From Flavihumibacter stibioxidans (lineage in GTDB: Bacteria; Bacteroidota; Bacteroidia; Chitinophagales; Chitinophagaceae), in assembly GCF_014332695.1 (NCBI RefSeq), contig NZ_MBUA01000001.1, forward strand, positions 1,240,001 to 1,304,000: 64,000 nucleotides of DNA, written 5' to 3'. The position numbers were made by a program, and so were the translations under genes. Shown here piece by piece: positions 41,320-50,437 of this stretch. How positions within the stretch are numbered: position 1 is the first letter of the stretch; the number at the start of each line of letters is the position of its first letter. Below the pieces are notes generated by a model. That model had not been told where the DNA came from. It did no database searches and saw nothing but the letters and a program-made list of their open reading frames with translations.

Positions 41320-42855
41320 TTATTGCCAAACAGGATTTTGGAGCAGATTTGCATTGGCATTCAACTCATTCTGCGGAATGGGGAAGATCTGGGATTTTTC
41401 ACCCTGGTAAAATGCGCCATAACCGGCAATTTTATCCGCCGTAACCCGCTGAAATGCCCCCTCCATTGCACCCCATCGCTTCAAATCAAAAAAGCGTAAT
41501 CCCTCAAAAGCTAACTCTACCCTTCTTTCATGCCTTACAATTTCTCTCAAAGCGTCCTGGCTCAACCCGGTTCCTTCCACCGTCTCAATAGCCGGCATAT
41601 TTACCCTGGCCCTTACCTGGTTTACCAAAGGATAAACCTCGTCTAATTGATTCAGCTCAAGCAGCGCTTCAGCACGCATTAATAAAACATCCGCGTAACG
41701 TATTACAATAAAGTCCTGACCACCCGGGTTAAACACAGAAATACCTGTAGTTGAAGCACTTGACCTGATGTATTTTTTAAGTCCGAATTTGGTGGCAGTA
41801 TTACCTGTAAAAACCCTGTTTATGTCGGTGAGGAAGATATCATTCCTGAAATAAACAGAAGCAGTTAAACGGGGATCCCTGTTTTCTTTCGGAGTGTTGG
41901 CGTTATACAAAGGAGAAGAAGTAATGGGTCGTCCATCAGTACAATAATAATCATTGACCATATTTGGCATGGGCTGCTGGTCCACTTTGGGCTGCGCCAG
42001 GTATGTGGAAGAAAATGTTTCTGAATTATTGGAAACATCCTGGGAAAACCGCACAGAAAAAAGAATCTCTTTTGAAAATTCACCCTGCTCAGTAAACAGT
42101 TGTGTATAGCTGGGGTTAAGCGTATAACCAAGGGTGAGGATGGCGTTTGTAGCATCCAGGACGCCCTGGTAATCTTTATTATATAATAAAAACCTTGACA
42201 GCAAACCCAAAGCCGCACCCTTTGTTGCATATCCATATTGTGCAGCAGGATAAGAGGCCGGAAGCATGTCCGCGGAAGATTTCAGGTCTTTGATGACCTG
42301 GTCCGAAACTTCCTTGTAAGTATTCTTTGAAACATAGGACTCTTCCAGTTTCTGAACATTCAGAATGAGCGGTACATCTCCATAATATACGGCCAGATGC
42401 ATGTAAAACAAAGACCTCAGGAAAAGTGCCTGACCCAATAATGCCTGTTTGCTTGCATCGGAAATAGCAGATGCCGGCATTTTCTGAATACTTTCAATGG
42501 CTAAATTGGCCCTGCCGACACCCTTGTAAAGGGATGTCCACAAATCACTGAAGAAAGCACCGGATGGATCAATATTAGCGATCATGAAATTACCGGGCCC
42601 CTCAAATTTATAAGCGTTATAAGCATTGTCGCCAAAATTATCATACATGGGCATGCCGGCAGTTCCATTTAAACTGCCACTATACATAATCCGGTCCTGC
42701 AATGCATCATAGATGCCATTAATACCTAAAATTGCATCCTGTTCAGTTTTCCAGAAGCTGGCTTCTCCCAACTGGGTAAGTGAGTTTCGGTCCAGATAAG
42801 TTTTTGAACAACCTGATAAGACAAATAGGAACCCTATAATAAATATGTTTTTCAT
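41320..42855 (-). CDS. SusD/RagB-family glycan-binding lipoprotein
   Basis: 511 residues. Lipoprotein signal (MKNIFIIGFLFVLSGC, lipobox VLSGC) and the SusD N-terminal pattern TYLDRNSLTQLG, then EQDAILGINGIYDALQ. The TPR-like core includes LFLRSLFYMHLAVYYGDVPL and ALGLLSRFLLYNKDY. The C-terminal RagB region includes VIRYADVLLMRAEALLELNQ, VRARVNMPAI and RVELAFEGLRFFDLKRWG, ending with FPIPQNELNANANLLQNP. It forms the lid of the TonB-dependent SusC porin and captures oligosaccharides at the cell surface. It follows susC by 5 bp, and its stop faces the 26-bp hairpin. Confidence 0.96.
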   Translation of the reverse strand: MKNIFIIGFLFVLSGCSKTYLDRNSLTQLGEASFWKTEQDAILGINGIYDALQDRIMYSGSLNGTAGMPMYDNFGDNAYNAYKFEGPGNFMIANIDPSGAFFSDLWTSLYKGVGRANLAIESIQKMPASAISDASKQALLGQALFLRSLFYMHLAVYYGDVPLILNVQKLEESYVSKNTYKEVSDQVIKDLKSSADMLPASYPAAQYGYATKGAALGLLSRFLLYNKDYQGVLDATNAILTLGYTLNPSYTQLFTEQGEFSKEILFSVRFSQDVSNNSETFSSTYLAQPKVDQQPMPNMVNDYYCTDGRPITSSPLYNANTPKENRDPRLTASVYFRNDIFLTDINRVFTGNTATKFGLKKYIRSSASTTGISVFNPGGQDFIVIRYADVLLMRAEALLELNQLDEVYPLVNQVRARVNMPAIETVEGTGLSQDALREIVRHERRVELAFEGLRFFDLKRWGAMEGAFQRVTADKIAGYGAFYQGEKSQIFPIPQNELNANANLLQNPVWQ

Positions 42856-42860
42856 GCTAC

Positions 42861-45800
42861 TTAAAATTTAAGGTTTAAACCAAAAGTGTACACTTTGTAA
42901 AGCGGTGTCAACTGATCAGTATTTCCGCCTCTCGCCCTTTCCGGATCATAATTTTCCATTTTAGTGAAGGTCAAAAGGTTCTGTGCACTGGCAAATACTC
43001 TCAGTTTTGATAAACCGAACCTCTGGGTAAAGGAAGCAGGTACAGTATATCCCAGTTCCAGGTTTTTAAGTCTCAAATAAGATGCATCCTCAATATAGAA
43101 ATCAGATACAACGGCATTATTCTGGCCACCCAGACGCGGCAGCGTTGTAGAAGGCTTTTCCGGAGTCCATCGGTTGATCCAATAGGAAAGGGAATTGTTC
43201 CTGTCGCCTTCAAACGGCAGTTGACCATTATCGTTCAGCAGGCGATCCAAACCATTCACTCCTTCAAAAAGAATACTAAGCTCAAGGCCTTTAAAATTTA
43301 AAGAACCGTTGAAGTTATAAATCATCTTAGGGAAAGGATTGCCTATAACAGTTCTGTCGAAAGCATCTATCACACCATCTGGCTTACCGGCAGGACCGGA
43401 TAAATCAGCATACTGAAAATCTCCGGGAGCGGTTCTGACGCTGCCAAACTGCTTAGGTGCATTGGCTACTTCATCTGCCGTTTGAAAGATTCCCAGAACC
43501 TGGTATCCAAAATAGGAATTGAATGGAACGCCAATTCTGACAATACTTTCAGCGGTGATTGTTTCCAGGCCTTTGTCACCCAGTCCGGTCACCTCATTGA
43601 GATCAAACTTGCTTAAGCTACCGCCTATGCTGTAGTTAACAGCTTTTATATTCCCCCTGTAATTTACTGCCAGTTCCAAACCGCCATTCACCATGCTTGC
43701 AGCGTTTTGTGCAGCCAGGTTGGTTACGCCAATGGTTCTGGGGATGGGGAAATTGCCATATAGAACATCAGTACTGGTGCGTTTAAAATAATCCGCAGTA
43801 ATGGATAACCTGTTACGGAATAAGCTGGCGTCCACACCGATGTCATATTGCTCAACTGTTTCCCAGGTTATGGTTGGGTTGGCAAGCCCGGTAAGTGCAA
43901 CAGCCCCCACAATGGTATTGGTACCCAGGTAATAATCCAGTCCGGTATTATAATTTTGTGCATAGATATAATTTCCGATATTATCATTACCGGTGATACC
44001 CCAACTTGCTCTAAGTTTCAGATCGGATATCCAGTTTACATTGCTCAGGAAATTTTCTTCATTGATTCTCCAGCCTGCAGATGCAGATGGGAAATTTGCA
44101 TACCGGTTAGAAGGTCCGAATTTGGAAGAACCATCCCTTCTGATATTAAACTCAAACAGGTACTTTCCATTATAAACATAATTTAACCGGGAAAAGAAGG
44201 ATTGTACCGATTCTTCATTGGCACCACCGGAAACACTGGGATTCAACACTCCTCCCCCATCAAACTCCTGGATTGAATTGGAGGGAAATCCCTGCAAGGA
44301 GCCGGAAAACCCGTCATTCCTGTTATAGAGTACAGAATGGCCCAGGAGAACGGACAGATCGTGTTTCTTATTAATGTTCCTGGAATACCTTAGGATGTTT
44401 TCATTTAAAAGCCGGTAATTAAAGCTGGTACTATTGGTGAGTGTATTGACTAAACTCTGTCCGACAAGATTGCCTTCTGAATCATAGGTATTATCAGTTG
44501 GACTGAAATTTGACACATTATCATACGACAGATTCAAACTACCACTGGTTTCGAAAGACAGGTCTTTTGTAAAATCAACCTTCACTCCAAAACGATCAGC
44601 TATGTTGATATTATCATTCTTATGATCACCCAGGAATCCCCTTCTTATAGCATGTGTAACAGGAAAGCTGGCATTCACCTTAAGGTAAGAGCCGTCCACC
44701 ACACCATATTCACCATTAGAATAATACACAGGTACAGTAGGGGCTGATCGCTGAAACTGGTTAATGATTCCGGTTTCACCGGTAATAGCACCGGCACCGC
44801 CGGATGGCCCTCTGAATTTTGTCCAGAATGCATTGGTAACGTTTGAGATCGTCAGCCATTTTTTAACATTCGAATTAATATTGAAACTTACATTGAATCG
44901 CTCAGACTTAAACTTGCCCCTCACAATTGCTTCCTGGTTCAGATAGCCCATTGAAACGCGATAAGTAGTCTTTTCATTTCCACCTGAAAAGGCCAGATAG
45001 TGGTTTTGTACGGGAGCTTTCCTGAGAATTTCTTTTGCCCAGTTTGTGTTGGCGTATTTATCCGGGTTGGATCCATCAATAATGGATTGAATGTCTTCTT
45101 CGGAATAACGCAGAGGCGCATTTGCTCCATTTGCATTAATATCACGTTCATTTTTTAGCCGGGCATAATCAGCGGCGTTAAGGTATTTTGGCACCACCGT
45201 TACTTCCTGAAAGCCGAAGTAGTTATTATAAACTACACTCATGGCGCCACTTTTCCCCCTCTTTGTTGTCACTACAATAACACCATTGGCACCCCGGGCA
45301 CCATAAATGGCACTGGCTGATGCATCTTTTAAAACGGAAATCGTTTCGATGTCGGCCGGGGACAGATTATTAAACGCCTCCAATCCGCTGTATTGAATAT
45401 TATCAATTACAACAAGCGGCGTAGTGGCACCAAAGGTACCAACACCCCTGATTACAATACTGGAAGCATCAGCGCCAGGCAATCCGCTACCCTGTGTAAG
45501 TTGAACGCCTGAGAACTTTCCATACATAAGCTGCCCGGAGTTCGTAACCGGCTGGTTTACGGCATCATCAAACTTTACGGTTTGTGTAGATCCGGTTTGA
45601 TTGATCTTTTTCTGCACCCCATATCCCACTACAACCACATCCTGTAAAGCTGAAACATCCTGTTCAAGCTTCACGGCAACTGCTGATGTTCCATCCCACT
45701 CCAGGGAATAGGTTTTAAACCCTACATAACTAAAAACAAGCACCGGACTGTTGCCTGCTACATTCAGGGTGAAGAAACCTTTCGAGTCGGTTGAAGTGCC

Positions 45801-45971
45801 ATTGGCGGAACCCTGCTGTACCACAGATACCCCTGCTACAGGAGTGTTATCCCCCGCATTCACAACTGTACCACTAACAGTCGTTGTTTGGGAAAATGAA
45901 GGGAGGCTCAATAAAAACATTAAGCAGAATAAGCCAAAGTGGTAGGGTAAATTCCTTTTTAACACAAGCAT
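42861..45971 (-). CDS. SusC/RagA TonB-dependent outer-membrane transporter
   Basis: 1036 residues. A signal peptide (LPYHFGLFCLMFLLSLPSF) is followed by a carboxypeptidase-regulatory-like domain (TVSGTVVNAGDNTPVAGVSV). The TonB box/plug region is QDVVVVGYGVQKK, SIVIRGVGTFGATTPLVVID and SILKDASASAIYGARGANGV in a domain typical of the family. A 22-strand barrel ends YTFGLNLKF. No STN domain is present, so signalling through an anti-sigma factor is unlikely; control by the hybrid two-component regulator of the locus fits. Imports oligosaccharides released at the surface. The 94-bp upstream gap holds a 21-nt motif shared with three other units. Confidence 0.96.
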   Translation of the reverse strand: MLVLKRNLPYHFGLFCLMFLLSLPSFSQTTTVSGTVVNAGDNTPVAGVSVVQQGSANGTSTDSKGFFTLNVAGNSPVLVFSYVGFKTYSLEWDGTSAVAVKLEQDVSALQDVVVVGYGVQKKINQTGSTQTVKFDDAVNQPVTNSGQLMYGKFSGVQLTQGSGLPGADASSIVIRGVGTFGATTPLVVIDNIQYSGLEAFNNLSPADIETISVLKDASASAIYGARGANGVIVVTTKRGKSGAMSVVYNNYFGFQEVTVVPKYLNAADYARLKNERDINANGANAPLRYSEEDIQSIIDGSNPDKYANTNWAKEILRKAPVQNHYLAFSGGNEKTTYRVSMGYLNQEAIVRGKFKSERFNVSFNINSNVKKWLTISNVTNAFWTKFRGPSGGAGAITGETGIINQFQRSAPTVPVYYSNGEYGVVDGSYLKVNASFPVTHAIRRGFLGDHKNDNINIADRFGVKVDFTKDLSFETSGSLNLSYDNVSNFSPTDNTYDSEGNLVGQSLVNTLTNSTSFNYRLLNENILRYSRNINKKHDLSVLLGHSVLYNRNDGFSGSLQGFPSNSIQEFDGGGVLNPSVSGGANEESVQSFFSRLNYVYNGKYLFEFNIRRDGSSKFGPSNRYANFPSASAGWRINEENFLSNVNWISDLKLRASWGITGNDNIGNYIYAQNYNTGLDYYLGTNTIVGAVALTGLANPTITWETVEQYDIGVDASLFRNRLSITADYFKRTSTDVLYGNFPIPRTIGVTNLAAQNAASMVNGGLELAVNYRGNIKAVNYSIGGSLSKFDLNEVTGLGDKGLETITAESIVRIGVPFNSYFGYQVLGIFQTADEVANAPKQFGSVRTAPGDFQYADLSGPAGKPDGVIDAFDRTVIGNPFPKMIYNFNGSLNFKGLELSILFEGVNGLDRLLNDNGQLPFEGDRNNSLSYWINRWTPEKPSTTLPRLGGQNNAVVSDFYIEDASYLRLKNLELGYTVPASFTQRFGLSKLRVFASAQNLLTFTKMENYDPERARGGNTDQLTPLYKVYTFGLNLKF

Positions 45972-45981
45972 CGTTTCAGTT

Positions 45982-46021
45982 TTAGTTACTTAAGAATTGC
46001 GTAAACTAAGTAAGCAACTAA
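45982..46021. repeat. Imperfect inverted repeat in the susC leader
   Basis: TTAGTTACTTA at 45982-45992 and TAAGCAACTAA at 46011-46021 are complementary except for one position, with an 18-bp spacer. It lies 11-50 bp before the susC ATG, so it is in the promoter or the 5' leader. Confidence 0.4.
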
Positions 46022-46044
46022 ATTTCACATGCATGGTGTGTAAG

Positions 46045-46065
46045 CGCTTCAAAAAAGCGGTGTAA
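46045..46065 (-). promoter_or_regulatory. Locus motif, site A (before susC)
   Basis: Minus-strand TTACACCGCTTTTTTGAAG plus two bases, 73 bp before the susC ATG. It matches the consensus TTAYCCCNCTTTTNTGAA of sites B, C and D and begins right after the stop of the upstream sulfatase gene. Confidence 0.5.
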
Positions 46066-47562
46066 TCAGTTCACCGGGGATTTAAATTCAGCAGTATTAT
46101 CAGGCATCATTGCACCTGTTTCCCCCAGCCAGACAAGCAGTTCCTTCTTCAGTCTATTAAGTATATGATGGTTTGGGGCCGCCAGATTATTCCTTTCAGA
46201 AATGTCGTTCACTACATCATAAAGTTCCAGACTTCCATCCTCGTAATTATAAATAAGCTTATAATTTCCTATGCGAACAGCCGAACCCGGCTTACCGCCC
46301 TGGTTACTGTAATGCGGATAATACCAGAACAGTTTCCGATCCCGGGAGGCTTGAGGATATTTCAACAGGTCGAATATATTTTCACCGTCAATATTGCTGT
46401 CCGCCTGATAATTATTATCAATTGCTTTTGCAATGGTTGGAAATAAATCGGCAGTACTTACAGGCAAATCTGAAATTGATCCGGCCGTGAGCTTTCCCTT
46501 CCAGTACATGATCAGTGGCACCCTGATACCACCTTCGTAAAGCCAGCCTTTCCCTGCCCTTAGCGGGTCATTTGTGGTGGGACTGCCTTCGGCAGTGCTA
46601 AGTCCACCATTATCAGAAGTGAAAATCACCAATGTATTATCATCCAGACCAGACTGCCTGAGTTTATTCAGTATACGCCCGATATTCCAATCCATATTTT
46701 CAAGCATGGCTGCATAAACAGGATTGTCCTGCAGCACTCTTCGCCTCCAACCCGTTTCATGTTTCATCCATGCCTCGTCTTTTAAAAATCTGTCTTTTTC
46801 CGAAGTAGCTATTGTCCTTCTTTTGGCTTCATATTTATTGATTAAAGCTTTCGGAGCCTGCATTGGATTATGCACTGCATATAAAGAATACATTAAAAGG
46901 AAAGGAGTGTGTGTATGACTCTCTATATAAGAAAGGCATTCGTCGGTCAACCTGTCTGTAAGGTATTCCCCGGCCGGTCCATCCTTTAATGTCGGGTTTT
47001 TGTAGGGAGTAAAAAAACCACCCACACTGTCGTTTATTCGCCCGGTTGGAGAACCTTTACTCCAGCCGCCTTTATTGATTTGAAATCCCTGGCTATCGGG
47101 CCAGAATTTTTCTTCTTCCCCCAAATGCCATTTACCGGCGAAAAAAGTTTTATATCCCTGGGCCAAAGCGTATTCACTGATGGTCCTTTCTTCAAGCGGT
47201 AATTGATTGGCAGTAGGCGGGGGAGTTAATTTTTCATAAGCCCTGACAATACCATCTGCCTGTCTGCCGGGAATCCAATCAGTAACACCGGTTTTTACAG
47301 GGTATTTTCCTGTCATCATACTGGCCCTTGTCGGGCTGCATACAGGTGATGTGGCATAACTATGCGTAAACCGAATGCCGGAAGAAGCCAATTGATCGAG
47401 ATTGGGTGTTTCATAAAATGTACTGCCATAAGAACTGAGATCCGCCCAGCCAAGATCATCGGCAAGAATGACCACAATATTCGGTCTTTGGCTTTTTTCC
47501 TGCGCCGTCGTCGTAACCAAAGTGCCTGTGAAAAGGATTGAGCTGACAATATATTTGAACAT
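46066..47562 (-). CDS. Cys-type sulfatase (family S1)
   Basis: 498 residues with a signal peptide (MFKYIVSSILFTGTLVTTTAQ). Metal-binding Asp residues are in IVVILADDLGWADLSSYG. The formylglycine motif CSPTR has its Cys at residue 75 (SPVCSPTRASMMTGKYP). GKWHLGEEE and FTSDNGGLS are the other S1 signatures. Modification to formylglycine is needed for activity and can be supplied by the enzyme encoded just upstream. It removes sulfate esters from an imported or surface polysaccharide; the specificity class is not assignable by eye. Second of a sulfatase-FGE-sulfatase group, and last before susC. Confidence 0.95.
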   Translation of the reverse strand: MFKYIVSSILFTGTLVTTTAQEKSQRPNIVVILADDLGWADLSSYGSTFYETPNLDQLASSGIRFTHSYATSPVCSPTRASMMTGKYPVKTGVTDWIPGRQADGIVRAYEKLTPPPTANQLPLEERTISEYALAQGYKTFFAGKWHLGEEEKFWPDSQGFQINKGGWSKGSPTGRINDSVGGFFTPYKNPTLKDGPAGEYLTDRLTDECLSYIESHTHTPFLLMYSLYAVHNPMQAPKALINKYEAKRRTIATSEKDRFLKDEAWMKHETGWRRRVLQDNPVYAAMLENMDWNIGRILNKLRQSGLDDNTLVIFTSDNGGLSTAEGSPTTNDPLRAGKGWLYEGGIRVPLIMYWKGKLTAGSISDLPVSTADLFPTIAKAIDNNYQADSNIDGENIFDLLKYPQASRDRKLFWYYPHYSNQGGKPGSAVRIGNYKLIYNYEDGSLELYDVVNDISERNNLAAPNHHILNRLKKELLVWLGETGAMMPDNTAEFKSPVN

Positions 47563-47584
47563 GGCTTAGACTTATATAAATTCT

Positions 47585-48727
47585 TTATTTCCCATCAAAA
47601 TCTTTCACACATCTGAAACCAGTGTGCTCCAGGCCGGTATCGGGACTGCTTTTCATTCTTCTCGCGACCCGGTATCCACTGCAATAACTGTCGTTGCACA
47701 GATAACTACCACCACGTAAAACCTTTTTAGGTGTATACGGATCCTGGGGGTCGAAACTTTTTTGGGGACCGGTTGGATTAACACTTTTGCCATTGGCTAC
47801 TGATTGATAGTAGTCAGCGTTATACCAATCACTGCACCACTCCCATACATTACCGGCCATATCAAAAAGGCCATACGCATTGGCTGGATAGGTTTTTACC
47901 GGGGCATATTTTACATATCCATCCCTGACTTCATTTAAATAAGGGAACTTTCCTTCCCAGCTATTTGCTTTTGCAGCACCCATATTTATATGTTCATCAC
48001 CCCAGGGATAAACAGCGTTCTTCTGCCCGCCTCTGGCAGCATACTCCCACTCGGCTTCTGTGGGTAAACGCTTACCCGCCCACCTGCAATACGCCATTGC
48101 ATCATCCCAGCTGACGTGAACAACCGGAAAATTTTCTTTTCCCAGTATATTACCAGCCGGGCCTTGAGGATGTTTCCAATCAGCGCCTGAAACCCAGTTC
48201 CACCATTGCGAATAATCATTTAAATCAACCGGGCCGGAGCCTTGTTTGAAAACAAGGGATGCTGCTACCAATAAACTATCTGCCGGCTTTGGCGTTCCGG
48301 GTGGCAGGTTTTTTTTTAACTCTTCCCAATCGGGCATTCGTTCAGCAGTGGTAATATATCCGGTTGCCTCGACAAATTTTTGAAACTGCGCATTGGTAAC
48401 TTCGGTGATGTCCATATAAAACGCATCAACCCTTACTGTATGCTTTGGATATTCATCCGGTGATGCCTGTTCATTATCAGCCCCCATGTCAAAACTACCA
48501 CCGGGAATTAAAACCATACCTGCAGCAGTATCGCCACGATAAACAGCAGAATCAGCAAGACCAGTAACAGCCGCAGATCCAAACCTGGGTGGAACTTTCA
48601 TGCAGGAAATTGCCGGCTCACTTTCAATTTGAACCTGTTCTTTTGACCCTGTAGTGTCGCAACTGCAAATAATTACAGCCAACGAAAAAATGACAGCAAG
48701 CCATTCACTTGAAATTTTCCCGGTCAT
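47585..48727 (-). CDS. Formylglycine-generating enzyme, lipoprotein form
   Basis: About 381 residues from ATG 48727 (the frame extends to a TTG at 48763). A lipoprotein signal (WLAVIFSLAVIICSC) anchors it in the envelope. The FGE-sulfatase (SUMF1) fold follows: VLIPGGSFDMGADNEQASPD, YMDITEVTNAQFQKFVEATG, NFPVVHVSWDDAMAYCRWAG, RLPTEAEWEYAARGG, FDMAGNVWEWCSDWY and VLRGGSYLC...C. Cys344 and Cys349 in LCNDSYC correspond to the active-site pair of human SUMF1 (336/341), so this is probably a true copper-dependent FGE. It lies between two Cys-type sulfatases, which it should activate after export. A few SUMF1-like proteins have other roles. Confidence 0.9.
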   Translation of the reverse strand: MTGKISSEWLAVIFSLAVIICSCDTTGSKEQVQIESEPAISCMKVPPRFGSAAVTGLADSAVYRGDTAAGMVLIPGGSFDMGADNEQASPDEYPKHTVRVDAFYMDITEVTNAQFQKFVEATGYITTAERMPDWEELKKNLPPGTPKPADSLLVAASLVFKQGSGPVDLNDYSQWWNWVSGADWKHPQGPAGNILGKENFPVVHVSWDDAMAYCRWAGKRLPTEAEWEYAARGGQKNAVYPWGDEHINMGAAKANSWEGKFPYLNEVRDGYVKYAPVKTYPANAYGLFDMAGNVWEWCSDWYNADYYQSVANGKSVNPTGPQKSFDPQDPYTPKKVLRGGSYLCNDSYCSGYRVARRMKSSPDTGLEHTGFRCVKDFDGK

Positions 48728-48768
48728 ACCTGAAGACAAAAATTTATTGAGCCGAAAAATCAATGATC

Positions 48769-50298
48769 TTATTTCCCTTTTATTTTCTCAAGCAATTGCC
48801 TCATTTCAGAAACCCGACCGGGATTTTGGTCAGCCAGGTTTTTTGTTTCACCCGGATCAAGGCTCAAATCATACAATTGGGGCTGAGGCAGATTGCCCAA
48901 TTCGGTATTGGTATCCTTATTCACCTTAGGACCTTTGGAAGGTTCAATATATTTCCAATTTCCCACCAGTAGTGAAAGTGTAGAGTTGATGGATTGTTCA
49001 ACGAGGTATGACCTTGGTTTCCGGCTGTTATTCAACAATACCGGTAAATGATCTTCGCTGTCGGGGGCTTGCCCGTTCTCTACTGCCACACCTGCTAAAT
49101 TTGCCAGTGATGCGTACAGATCGACCTGGCTGAATAAGGCATCATTCACTTTACCAGGCATCACTTTTCCCTTCCAGCTCACGATAAAGGGAACCCTGGT
49201 ACCCGCTTCAAAAGCACTGTATTTGCCACCGCGAAAAATTCCACCCGGCTTATGGTTCCCCAGCTTCTCCACCGCTTCGTCCTTGTATCCATCATCGATC
49301 ACCTGCCCGTTATCACTGGTAAAAATGATCAATGTATTTTCCAACAAACCATTCTTTGTCAAAATCTCCTCCAGCTGACCAACTGTCCAATCCAGCTGCA
49401 GCAATACATCTCCCCTGGGGCCCATGCCACTCTTACCCACAAAACGTTCATGGGCAACTCTTGGCACATGGATATCATGCGTAGAAAAATACAGGAAGAA
49501 TGGATTTGACTTTTGTTCTTCAATGTAGGACCTGGCCTTTTTCACCAGCATATCTGCAAAATCCTCATCTTTCCAGAGCGCCGTATTTCCGCCCGTCATG
49601 TAGCCGATACGGCTGATGCCGTTTACAATTGTCATATCATGCCCGTGGGAAGGATGCATTTTGAGCAATTCAGGATTCTTTTTTCCGGTCGGAGCATTGG
49701 GATCAACCGGTCCGGTATAACTGACTTTAATGGGATCATTTTTGTCAAGGTTCACTACATGATGGTTCTCCACAAACACACAGGGAACACGATCCCCGGT
49801 AGCAGGGATCAGAAAAGAATAATTAAAGCCAATTTCCAATGGCCCTGGCGCGATCCTGCCATTCCAGTCAGCCCCTTTTTCATCTCCCAGTCCGAGGTGC
49901 CATTTACCAATAACGGCAGTATGGTATCCTGCTTTTTGCAGCATGCCAGGCAAGGTGGTCGTTTTAACAGGGATAATCAGGGAGGCATCACCGGGTGCAA
50001 TTCCGGTCCCCTCTTTTCGCCAGGCATATTTCCCGGTCAGCAAGGAAAACCGGGAGGGGGTACAGGTAGCCGAAGTGGCATGTGCATTAGTGAACCGGAC
50101 ACCGTTTTTAGCCAATCGGTCAATATTAGGCGTGGCAATGGCGGAATACCCGTAAGCACTTACATCCCCATAACCAAGATCATCCGTGTAGATGAGTATG
50201 ATATTAGGTTTTCGGGGGGAGTTTCCCTGCCCAGATGCAGAACTGACCAATGAAAATACCAATGCCACCAGCAAGAACCTCAAGAATTTCCCTTTCAT
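48769..50298 (-). CDS. Cys-type sulfatase (family S1)
   Basis: 509 residues with a signal peptide (MKGKFLRFLLVALVFSLVSS). IILIYTDDLGYGDVSAYGYS holds the metal-binding Asp pair, and CTPSR has its Cys at residue 79 (SATCTPSRFSLLTGKYAW). GKWHLGLGDE and FTSDNGQVIDDG are further active-site blocks. RGGKYSAFEAGTRVPFIVSW and a C-terminal LYDLSLDPGETKNLADQN complete the domain, which resembles arylsulfatase A-type enzymes. It is the first gene of the sulfatase-FGE-sulfatase unit, with site B of the locus motif 97 bp before its ATG. Confidence 0.95.
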   Translation of the reverse strand: MKGKFLRFLLVALVFSLVSSASGQGNSPRKPNIILIYTDDLGYGDVSAYGYSAIATPNIDRLAKNGVRFTNAHATSATCTPSRFSLLTGKYAWRKEGTGIAPGDASLIIPVKTTTLPGMLQKAGYHTAVIGKWHLGLGDEKGADWNGRIAPGPLEIGFNYSFLIPATGDRVPCVFVENHHVVNLDKNDPIKVSYTGPVDPNAPTGKKNPELLKMHPSHGHDMTIVNGISRIGYMTGGNTALWKDEDFADMLVKKARSYIEEQKSNPFFLYFSTHDIHVPRVAHERFVGKSGMGPRGDVLLQLDWTVGQLEEILTKNGLLENTLIIFTSDNGQVIDDGYKDEAVEKLGNHKPGGIFRGGKYSAFEAGTRVPFIVSWKGKVMPGKVNDALFSQVDLYASLANLAGVAVENGQAPDSEDHLPVLLNNSRKPRSYLVEQSINSTLSLLVGNWKYIEPSKGPKVNKDTNTELGNLPQPQLYDLSLDPGETKNLADQNPGRVSEMRQLLEKIKGK

Positions 50299-50395
50299 AC
50301 ATTTTTTTTAATATGACGCAAGTAATCAAACGGCCTGCTCTTGAAACCAATCAGCAAGGCCTGCCAGCTAAATTATTATAACATCATTACTAATT

Positions 50396-50416
50396 CTTTC
50401 CAAAAAAGGGGGGTAA
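50396..50416 (-). promoter_or_regulatory. Locus motif, site B (before the sulfatase-FGE unit)
   Basis: Minus-strand TTACCCCCCTTTTTTGGAAA plus one base, 97 bp before the sulfatase ATG at 50298 and 21 bp after the end of the regulator gene. Confidence 0.55.
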
Positions 50417-50437
50417 CCGTAGCATTGAAAATATACC

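Noticed and set aside
49513-50253. 246-codon plus-strand frame
   Set aside because: Antisense to a sulfatase gene with a complete set of active-site motifs.
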